From Heliopora coerulea (lineage: Eukaryota > Cnidaria > Anthozoa > Scleralcyonacea > Helioporidae): a stretch of 64,000 nt of DNA. The notes under the pieces were generated by a model. It had not been told where the DNA came from. It saw only the letters and a program-made list of their open reading frames with translations, and did no database searches. Location: assembly GCA_030142905.1 (NCBI GenBank), contig JASJOG010000003.1, forward strand, positions 2,664,001-2,728,000, given 5' to 3'. Shown piece by piece: positions 55,972-64,000 of this stretch (position 1 is the stretch's first letter; each line of letters begins with the position of its first letter). The position numbers and the translations under genes are program-made.

Positions 55972-56339
55972 AACACCTGAAGGTAGTGTACTTGCAGCTG
56001 CCAGCCAATTAAGGCAAGCTGAGGCTTTCGGCTTCCTGTCTATCCAGCTGGCAAGGCAGGGGAGTCACTCCCTAGGTCATCTCATCAAAGCCTGCTCGTT
56101 TTGTGGAGGTCACTGACTCCGAATCAATGTCCTGCCTACCTACTTCTGGTTTATGTCAGGGTTTCCTTCTCTTAGATACGTTACCATCCAAGGCTAGAGA
56201 GTCTTATCTTCCCTTGGCTGAGGGGTTGCTGGCACTTGCCAAAGGTGCCACCCCGGACTCTGGTGAGCGGGAGGGTCCACAATCTCGTAGTAGGCTGAAG
56301 CTTGCTGAAACAGAGCTTGTCCTACTCCAGTTCCCAAAT
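55972..56339. mobile_element. Short non-autonomous element between ATT tracts
   Basis: A 368-bp moderately GC-rich block lies between ATT tracts at 55916-55971 and 56340-56384. It has no long ORF and no inverted ends. Because it occupies the same kind of site as the three LINEs it may be a short element using their machinery. The frames across it carry no recognisable domain. Confidence 0.4.
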
Positions 56340-56384
56340 CATTATTATTATTATTATTTTATTGTAAATATTATTATTATTATC
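56340..56384. repeat. ATT microsatellite
   Basis: Fifth ATT tract in the 45-56 kb interval, interrupted by ATTTTATTGTAAAT. Confidence 0.85.
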
Positions 56385-56639
56385 AACTTTATTTAGTGAG
56401 GGTGACACAACAGTTTCCACTTAAAAATCTGTGGCCCTAAATAAATTTATATAAATTTTATATAAACAAAATTATATAAAAATATTAAAATGAATCGTAT
56501 AGTTAAAAATAAAAGATCAATTGTGCATGATCAGTCTAAAAATCATGACTAATAAATACCATAAGTTAAACAATAATGTTGAGTTACACTTTAAAAGTAA
56601 AATTATATATATCTTTATATGTATATATAAAATACGATG

Positions 56640-56760
56640 TCATGGAGTTTTTAAAAGCTGTTTTGTCAGAGAACTCCTACCGGACGAGGGACCTTCACCC
56701 AACGCTCCAGCCAGATTAAGATCGTTATAATTGACACTCTTGTTTGACATGCTTCCCACT
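56640..56760 (-). pseudogene. Fragment of a fourth LINE N-terminus
   Basis: The minus-strand frame MSNKSVNYNDLNLAGALGEG then PSSGRSS matches the start of LINE copy A (MSITNNVNNGMNRAGTNGEGP) in order and spacing. No other part of that copy is present, and it lies 120 bases before an OTUD4 exon. Confidence 0.5.
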
Positions 56761-56878
56761 TGACGAAGGGTAGTTGGTATAAATTTATACGTACAACCGC
56801 CGATGCTTTTGTTATTAATGTAATTATGATTATTGGAATGTTTTTGATGGTCTATCTCTCCCTTATGTCGTATATCAG

Positions 56879-57470
56879 GAAAAGCGGAAAACAGAAGTGG
56901 ACAACGGCTCAAATTCAGCAGCATTTTGGAGAAAGCTTAATACACCTTCGCAAGATGAAGCTGAAGCAGTTAATCAACCATTGCCGAAAACATCTACAAG
57001 CTCCGCTGAAGACGTCGCCTTTCAAGAGAACGATAAGGTATCAATAGAAATGGCAGTACAAAGTCAAGTGAACGATGTTGAAGTAGACATGAACTCAGTG
57101 AATGCCTCACGCGAAAATCATGCAGATTGGCATAATGGGGAGACTGATGTAGATAATCAGACATCGTTTTCAATTGGAAGCAAGATACCAAAAAATTATG
57201 AAAATACAGGCATAGACACGACATTCGAAAATTTAGAATGCGTATCAGATACGTCCACCTACGAACAAGCCTCCGCGAACATAGTAAATGGAGTCCAAGA
57301 AAACGAGTCAAACCTGGTAGTAAGCGCTGAAGCAACTGTTGATAGTCAACCCTTCGGAGGAATCAGTGACGTTTCCTTTAACGAAACTAATCCAGATTTT
57401 AACGGGATTAAGGAATCTGCAAGACCATCAATTGAAGAAGAGCAACTACCTTCATCGACGGCCAAAACAG
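56879..57470 (+). CDS. OTUD4: OTUD4 exon: long acidic/polar region
   Basis: The largest exon, 592 bases. It enters in phase 0 after acceptor GTATATCAG and leaves phase 1 at GTAGGG. It starts EKRKTEVDNGSNSAAFWRKL and is then rich in Glu, Asn, Ser and Thr, with no folded-domain motifs (for example FSIGSKIPKNYENTGIDTTF). This matches the disordered middle of OTUD4 in character, not in sequence. The acceptor lies about 500 bases from the LINE array's last ATT tract. Confidence 0.8.
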
Positions 57471-59376
57471 GTAGGGCATATGAAGGTTTTTTCCTGTTTT
57501 GCACACGCCCACAGTTTTGTATTTTAGCGATACTTGCGTGTCAAATTACCTCATTGGAAAAGTGAAAAACTTGACCCTTGTTCTTGAACTGTAGGGCAAA
57601 GATCATTGTAGTAGCCTGTTGCCATTGTTAATTTATAAAGAAGTAACCACACTTTTGAAAGTATCTTCTGTTATAGATTTTATGTAATAGATACGTCATG
57701 AATCCCGAAGTGTATGGAGTTTGCAAAGCAAGCCAAAAACGGGACGTAAGGACTGTTTCCATTTGACCACTTTCTTCGCACAAAACGATCTTTTCTTTTG
57801 TCTCATGTGTTCTTGGTTGGAGTTAGTGCGCAATGAAATTCACCGATTGGAAAACAGTCTTCAATCCCATATATTTTGTATCCGAATAATGTATGAATAG
57901 AATAATACATGGGCGCGCGGAGATACGGAATTTATCTTCGAGCGTTTAGTTTATTTCATAAACTTTAGTGTGATACCACGTTTTTGGCCACTGGAAAAAA
58001 GTCATATTTTATCAAACGTAAAAGATGCGATATTTTTACCTGTAAAGTACCTAATTCGAACCTCGGTGGCGGTTTGTTGACTTCAATTTGTTGTCGGATG
58101 TTCATTTTCTGCGAACAAAACGAGCTTCTTTGAGAGCAAAAGTATAGACAAAAACTTTCCAGATGGCGGATCCTCATTTTAGACTGTTCGTTAGTGCTTA
58201 TGAAATAAAGTACTTTTCTCAGACTCTTCAATAATGTATAACGTGAAAACAGCAAATAAGTGCAGAGATGGAGGGTTGGAGTAGTGATCTTATCAAGTGT
58301 AAAATTTTTGACAGATTTTAGCCTGATTTTTTCCAAAAACTTGGATTTGTTGTATTCTATCCGAATACGTCAGAGTTGGCTCACGTTTTTTTCAACACAT
58401 TTCTTTGTGTTTGATATCAATGAAACACTCACGTTTGACATATTATGTGGCACCAATACAATGGAGTAACCATCTTTTATGACTGTTTGGTATATACAAG
58501 CCATTTCAGCCTACCAATCCAAGGAATTGTGTGTAAATTCGACGATTCACCGTCGATAGCCAATTGAAGACATGATCTGGAAACCCTTAGGTCTATGTAT
58601 TGGTTCACTTTGGCGCTGAATCACCATGTATGCACAACACAAAAGTCATCAGGAATAATCGAGCAGTCAGCCAGATGGAACGTTCAGGTTACAGGTTTAG
58701 TCTCCCAGTCGGTGCGGTTTGAGTTTTAATTGCCGTAAAACAAACGATTTGTGCAAGCTGAGAGCCCTTCCAACATAAGCCGTGAGTTCTTAATCTTTCT
58801 TTTTTAGCCGTATTGAAGTTTGTGGAGTTTTCAGACCATTCTTTCATTGACTATGATTTAACTAGAAAGCTTTTTCTTTGAGTTTTTTATTATTCATCAG
58901 TTATCATTGATTTTAATTTAAATAGTCAATGTAAAAGCATATCGAAATCATATTGTTATTTGTGTTCGCATTGAGAAGGTATTTACAGAAAGGTTAAATA
59001 TTTCCTTGGAAATGAACGACACTTCCAGGAGGGAAAAGGTTATAACGAGCTGATATCGCTTTGACAGTTGGTGTTAATGATGAGTATGCGCTTGTCGTGT
59101 AACTATATAGTGTGAAACAAAAATGCAACCCAGCGAAAAGTACATAAGTGTTTATTCGTCGTACAAGTGTGAAAGCCATGAGTTAAATAGTTAATTTTTT
59201 TAGGTTTCCGTGACTCAGAACTTTCAGCAGCTTTCATATTGCTGCTGTGAATAATTCGTAAAGAATGTTAATTCGTTCTTAATGGGATATATTTTTTTGT
59301 ACTATGGTTATTTTTTTAATACAGGCTTTAGATTAATCGAAGCTAACAGTTCATCCCATTTCCGCTGTTTATTTAG
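57471..59376. other. OTUD4 intron, nothing recognised
   Basis: About 1.9 kb without terminal repeats, arrays or exon candidates of the right phase. A 123-codon minus frame (57965-58336) has no motif. Confidence 0.4.
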
Positions 59377-59429
59377 GCGATGAAAATGAAGAGGACCGAA
59401 CAAAGGAAACAATAGCCATTGGAATGATG
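59377..59429 (+). CDS. OTUD4: OTUD4 exon: GDENEEDRTKETIAIGMM
   Basis: 53 bases, acceptor TGTTTATTTAG, donor GTAAGA. Completes the Gly codon of the previous exon and ends in phase 0. Acidic linker. Confidence 0.78.
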
Positions 59430-59615
59430 GTAAGACCTAAATACAAGCCATGAATGGCATTTTAATACAAAACGTTTACCATAAGTTCAGTGGATATTAA
59501 TATTGTAAGTGCAGGTAGCCTTCTAAGTGATCTTCATTAGATATATTAAAATTCTATCTGAGATACGAGGCTGTCGGGGTAAATAGCTCGCTTAAAATTT
59601 CCTTTCTCCCCCCAG

Positions 59616-59663
59616 ATTTCTGCGAGGGATTCGAAGACAAAGAAATCTGAAGTTGAAATAGAG
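59616..59663 (+). CDS. OTUD4: OTUD4 exon: ISARDSKTKKSEVEIE
   Basis: 16 codons after a strong pyrimidine tract (TTTCTCCCCCCAG), donor GTTTGC, phase 0 on both sides. Charged linker; can be skipped without frame change. Confidence 0.72.
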
Positions 59664-59950
59664 GTTTGCCTTTTACCCTTCAAGTTATGTTGGAGTTTTC
59701 ATGTATCGAAACGTACAAAAATACGGCTTCTCTCATTGGCTTTCTTTTTCAATGTAATAAATTTTTGAACTTGCATTATGACGCCGTGCAGACATTTCAG
59801 GAACTCAAACTCTCGCAGAAATCCGTGACGTAATTATTCAAACAGAACGAGTTTTTCCTTCGAGTCCAACAGATTAGATAAGCAGTCGAGCGGTGTTGAT
59901 GAGGTAGTTCGTTTGATCTTGGTCTAGGGGTAGCGAAACCACTTTGATTG

Positions 59951-60318
59951 AGGGGTGTCAGACTGGGGCGGATTAGGCGGTCGGGCAATCGGACCCGGAC
60001 CAAGGGCTTGGATGACTATGGGGCCCGTAAAAGAATGGAGAATAAGAAGGAAAAAAATTTTTACGGTTTCTTTTTTGAGCATGAAGTATTCAAAAAACTA
60101 GAAAAGTTGCGGATACCCACAGGAAGCAGTTATTCTCATTTTTTTAACTTTAATAAAACATTTTAAACGCCTGATGAGCGAGGATATTAGTCGAACTATA
60201 TACTACAATTTAGATGTTAGTATTAATAGTAACTCTGTCAGGGCCTCTGGACTTTTAGGGGGCCTGGATTTTCCTTTTGCCCGAGGGCCAAAATGGTGCT
60301 GGTCCGCCCCTGGTGTCA
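59951..60318. mobile_element. hAT-type MITE candidate
   Basis: Ends AGACTGGGGCGGATTAGG and GGTCCGCCCCTGG are inverted repeats. A GGTGTCA direct repeat lies on both sides (about 59953 and 60312), so the exact border is ambiguous by a few bases. No coding capacity. Confidence 0.5.
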
Positions 60319-62664
60319 AAAAGATGTAACCGAATTTCACGTAATTTATTGTGGTTTACTAAATCAATTTTACCGCGAATTTAATTCCGAGATGTTCGAT
60401 TTTTGCCCGATTTTTTTCCCCGAAATTTATGTTGTATGTGACACTGCTCCAGTTAACGTTGATTAGTGATAACTTGTTTTTCTTTGTTATTTATTTACTT
60501 CGAGGCGTTTGGATAGTGAATGAAACACTGTTTCGAGTGTTTGATTTTAGCTTCTCTAGCAAATCCCTATTTCAGGAGAAAGTCTAGCTGGAAGTTGTCA
60601 AAATTTCATGCTAATTAGGTTCATATATCCAAACTTCCACTCGGTACTTATTTCCTTTATATTCATTGTATGAATATTTAATGAAGTTGAGAAATCAGAA
60701 ATATTGTTTTACGGTTAAAGAGGATGCTTATAGCATTCCATGGTAAACAAAACCCTTTGCGAGCTACCGTAATTTCGGGTCAAAATACTGCACTTGATGA
60801 ATGAGTAAGAATTGCGTAGCGCGTTTTTTGGTCGAAAATCCTGTTTAGTTAGAATCCCTTAACCAGTATAGGTGCTGGTTGAAAACAGTTTTTTGAAGTG
60901 CGGCAGATAAAAAAACGCAAGGAACTACTTGGGTTTGGAATGTTTTGGAGTGGGAGAAAAAGAAGTCAAATGGAGGAAATTTGGTGCGAGTAAAAAAGGA
61001 AAATGATATAAAACAGCCAAGTAGAAATCAATTTCTTCATTTTGGCAGTTTCATATCAGTTTGTGTTTTTTGAAAAGCAGAAAGACGCGATATGGAACTT
61101 TTTTCATTAAGGCTGCGCCCGTGCGAAAAGGGGGCTTGTAAAGATGCGGTTCAATACAAATTTGTAAAACTCGTCTACACTGGCGAATTACCCTGGATTT
61201 TACCACCTATTACTGCGGTTTTATCACAAATGACGTTGTTGTCTTCGGTTTAATTGTTTTGCGTTTTATATTGTCTTTTTAAAGTGAAGAAGGTAACGAA
61301 TACAGCTATTCAAGAATCTACTAAAAGAACCTTGGCTTCAGATTTAAATTTCTGGAGGAAATAGTCGTTTGAGAAAAGTGGTCGTGAAATTGTCGGTTTT
61401 CCGGCAGGAGAGTAAAACTGCTAGTAATTACAGTAACGGGTCCGAGGAATTTACTGGGTTCCGTGGAAGTTGTTTTCTTCGGGAAGAAGAGAAAAAAGAA
61501 ATTTAATATCAATTTTGTCCGAGAGGATTGCCAGAGATGAAGTTAGGCTGCACGTATACGATGTCTGAAAATTGAACTTGCGACGATTCAGAAACAACGA
61601 AAACTTTACGAGAACAAAATGGCATTTATTTGGATTATCACACGGTTTTAACTTTAACTTCAAATTAACCTGCCCGAGTGTGTTTTTCAAAGAACCCAAA
61701 TTCATTGGGCGGATGAAAACGTTGGCTTACATCTTGTATTTCCACTGGTTTAGTTCGCGTCATTAATTCAGATCTATGCAAGTTTACAGTTTTATCTGTC
61801 AAGGGCGGATCACAGATATTGGCTTGCATCCTTTATTCTCATGGGTTTTTCTTTTTCTTTATTTTAACCTCTGCGTATCACCATTAATCCTTTGGTTTCT
61901 CTGTCTGTTCCTCTCCTTTTCAGTTTGTTGATTGACTTTGAAAATAGCAAATGACCTTCCATGATAAACATCTCATTACGTAAATTATTATTTAACTTTT
62001 TAATCTTATCGGTTATTTTCTCGTCATACGACTTTCTTACTTATAAAAATATCACCGATTATATGTTACTTCACATTTCACTCCGACAAAGGACCTTCAC
62101 TTGAAAAGTCAGAATATCCTCTCTTACTGGTAAGTTTCGGCAGTTTCCCCACCCTTTTGGCTTTTCAAACGTATATTTCTTGCATACTTTTCCTTTCACG
62201 TACATCAGCTTGTATGGCAAGCATTACTCTTTGACCGAGCATGACTAGAGCTTTTGTCCTCGAGGAAGTCTACTACCACCTCCAAAACAAAACCAGCATT
62301 TTAAAACGATGACGAAAAGGATCAATACCTAAACAAATTCTATAGCATCACAGAGAATTATACACTACGTTAAAGAAAGTGTTTTCGTCAGCGGTCATAG
62401 TTTTTTTGGAGTTCATTTTGAATCGTCACGAGCCAGGTTCATGTGATTGGCACCATCTTGATGAAAAATTTCTGACAGATCAACCGAGATGAATGCGTGG
62501 ATTCTCCTTCATGGGTGACGTGAAAAAGAAAATATTCGTAGTAATCCCGAGCTTCGAAAGTCAACTGAAAGAATTTGTTTCTCTACGTGTAAACATTTGT
62601 AAACGTTTGTGGTCCTTGAGCTCCATGCGATAACAATTTTTTTTTTCTTTTCGTTTCCATGTAG
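60319..62664. other. OTUD4 intron, no feature supported
   Basis: About 2.3 kb. T-rich, with short antisense frames only. No repeat with clear ends was recognised. Confidence 0.4.
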
Positions 62665-62899
62665 GATAATGGTGAAAATACCGATGCCCACTTGATTGAC
62701 CATCAGGTAATGCCGAACCAGAGTTCCGTTCCGTATGCAAATAATAACGAAGGTAATCGGCAATCAGAAGATGTCGTATCATCAACAGTACTCCCAGATT
62801 GTACCAATCACCCAGTCTCTGACGTGAATGGGCAAAATCAGATATTTAATGGTCGCTTTACGTATTCTAAAGACCCAGAAGGAAAGGATTTGCCAACAG
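62665..62899 (+). CDS. OTUD4: OTUD4 exon: polar region before RYFYNLGV
   Basis: 235 bases, acceptor TTTCCATGTAG, donor GTAGAT, phase 0 in and 1 out. Reads DNGENTDAHLIDHQVMPNQS.. to YSKDPEGKDLPTG. The end resembles the GEDLPKD stretch that precedes ILRFFFNLGV in vertebrate OTUD4, which supports the join to the next exon. Confidence 0.85.
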
Positions 62900-63077
62900 G
62901 TAGATATGTATTTTACTTTCTCGGTTTCTGCTTTGTGTGCTGATGAGGCGGCGTAAGTGTACAGATCGAACATAGATTCAAGATACTTATGGAAAGATTC
63001 TTTGATATCTTTTTCGGTTACTTAAATTTACCAGTAACTGCCAAGCGTAGCAGCTGGATACAACATACATATAGACT

Positions 63078-63146
63078 AATATCAATGCCCAGCACAAAAC
63101 ACGAAACAAAGCCATAGAATAGAATTTTGTGCTGGGCATTGATATT
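63078..63146. repeat. 22-bp perfect inverted repeat
   Basis: ATATCAATGCCCAGCAC near 63080 returns inverted as GTGCTGGGCATTGATAT near 63128, with a 25-base spacer. The word resembles the AAAGCCCAGCAT of the Penelope-type ends at 6218 and 10825, so it may be two terminal fragments head to head. Confidence 0.65.
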
Positions 63147-63437
63147 CGTCCTGAGGATTAAGATTCCCGCCTGATTCTTCACTTGCGATACATGTAGACA
63201 TTGTGCAGTTACTAATGGTGGATAACAATACTTCAGACTAGAATGTCAACTGATAAAGCTACGTCTTAGTTCATAAGGATATGGATACGTATCTAGATTC
63301 GTATACGATCTGGAGACTGTTGCGTGTGAATTATTCCCAAAACGCTGAGAAATCGCTCTGCGAACTGCAAAATTCAAAATTCAAATGGAAACGTAGAGCA
63401 GAGAAAACAACTGTTTAACCATTTTGTTGTGTTTTAG

Positions 63438-63478
63438 ATAGGGAAATTTTACGTTACTTTTATAATCTCGGAGTTCAG
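63438..63478 (+). CDS. OTUD4: OTUD4 exon: REILRYFYNLGVQ
   Basis: Acceptor TTGTGTTTTAG, donor GTGAGT. It completes Asp and reads DREILRYFYNLGVQ, matching K-ILRFFFNLGVKAY of vertebrate OTUD4. This short motif is the best evidence that the right-hand exons belong to the same gene as the OTU domain. Confidence 0.9.
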
Positions 63479-63561
63479 GTGAGTAGTCAGTGATTGCTTT
63501 GATTAAGATTCACCTTGTAGTTGTAGCGTATTATTTCAGCTGTGTTGTCGTTGTTGAGTAA

Positions 63562-63673
63562 GGCCCAGTTCAAACGTCGAACTTTTCTTGTGCCAAACCT
63601 AATGTTAATGAGCAAGATCCTTTGTCCAAATTGGTTTGCATTTGGTTTGCAAGTTCGACGTTTGAACTGGGCC
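63562..63673. mobile_element. Harbinger-type MITE, 112 bp
   Basis: Inverted ends GGCCCAGTTCAAACGTCGAA match over at least 23 bases and are flanked by TAA (63559-63561 and 63674-63676). The short spacer lets it fold into one hairpin. Confidence 0.85.
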
Positions 63674-63896
63674 TAAGTACAATGAAGCATACGGGCGACT
63701 GAACATAATACACACAATGAAGCTGTGTGTGAAACCGTTTTAGTGATTTAATCCATATCCATAACGTATGAATATTGCAATTAACATCAACAGATTTATG
63801 AATGTTAAGGCAATTTTTGTCTTGTCACAAACTAATAATTTCCATCCACTCTCGTTACGTTGTCTTACAGTTTCATTTGTTCGCTTCACATTTTAG

Positions 63897-64000
63897 ACTT
63901 ACTTGTGTTATAATAGTATGAACCCTACTTTTCGTGGAGGATCTCCCCTCGGTCCTATATATCCTATCGTGCCACCAACTGGTGCCATCTACACAAATAT
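63897..64000 (+). CDS. OTUD4: OTUD4 exon, runs off the window
   Basis: After acceptor TTCACATTTTAG it reads TYLCYNSMNPTFRGGSPLGP and IYPIVPPTGAIYTN, open to the edge. Tyr/Pro-rich, like the YSCPMW..YLYPLHQ stretch following the NLGV motif in OTUD4. The end of the protein lies outside. Confidence 0.82.

Larger units (their letters stand above)
11581..64000 (+). other. OTUD4: OTUD4-like gene, overall span (incomplete at right)
   Basis: At least 22 exons with GT-AG borders and matching phases make an OTUD4-like protein. OTUD4 is a cytosolic deubiquitinase of the OTU cysteine-protease family; vertebrate OTUD4 acts on K48 and K63 ubiquitin chains and binds RNA. The order seen is: OTU domain with DGSC and NGNHYD; a conserved CQS..ELLYGKVF helix; a PAGYRNIELEVW segment and KKGDRCQ, equivalent to the Tudor-like region; VVPFSFLKP; a basic linker; FPALP; a long polar region; and RYFYNLGV before the Pro-rich C-terminal part. 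The window ends inside the coding region. About 16 residues expected in the OTU domain, between the exons at 15083 and 20981, were not found. Confidence 0.9.

Noticed and set aside
57965..58336. Minus-strand frame with PPRFELGTLQ
   Set aside because: Such words arise from decayed tRNA-like repeats; no further support for a gene.
1..64000. CRISPR array or prokaryotic operon
   Set aside because: Introns, microsatellites and animal transposons throughout; no direct repeats with unique spacers.

Overview
The window is animal nuclear DNA: AT-rich, intron-rich, with GT-AG introns and dense in transposon debris. The mix of repeats (Penelope-like elements with hammerhead-like motifs, restriction-like-endonuclease LINEs sitting in ATT microsatellites, pogo/Tigger, PIF/Harbinger, hAT and Tc1 relatives) suggests a marine invertebrate, most likely an anthozoan cnidarian such as a stony coral. 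That placement is inference; no species marker was seen.

Two genes are supported and they are arranged head to head. On the minus strand a short stretch of a gene I do not recognise begins at 3604 and runs leftwards through three phase-compatible exons plus a possible 14-base microexon, then leaves the window. On the plus strand an OTUD4-like gene (OTU-domain deubiquitinase 4) begins at 11581 and runs off the right edge. I could place 22 of its exons plus one doubtful one. They encode the OTU domain with its Asp, Cys and His, the region equivalent to the Tudor-like stretch of OTUD4, a basic linker, an FPALP motif, a long acidic or polar region and the RYFYNLGV motif. One short exon expected between the second and third exons found was not located.

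The roughly 8 kb between the two genes is almost entirely mobile DNA folded into two adjacent nests of inverted repeats (about 3.95-5.8 kb and 5.8-11.4 kb). The second nest is a palindrome of Penelope-like DNA carrying hammerhead-like motifs. Its left arm is split by a 2.7 kb Tigger-like transposon. That transposon carries a HIRAN-like ORF, itself interrupted by a 986-bp PIF/Harbinger element with a TAA target duplication.

The OTUD4 introns are heavily colonised. At 12.4-13.2 kb there is a palindrome between microsatellites. At 13.6 kb there is a pogo-type MITE. At 16.4 and 21.6 kb there are two foldback elements whose termini are built of subrepeats; the second carries a Tc1/mariner-type transposase pseudogene. 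Several hAT-type MITEs have 8-bp target duplications. There is a 23-bp minisatellite at 27 kb, a tRNA-Thr-like SINE cluster at 38 kb and a Penelope endonuclease relic at 43 kb. From 45.2 to 55.8 kb, three successive minus-strand RT plus restriction-like-endonuclease LINEs are each bounded by ATT microsatellite. None of the mobile-element ORFs appears fully intact.
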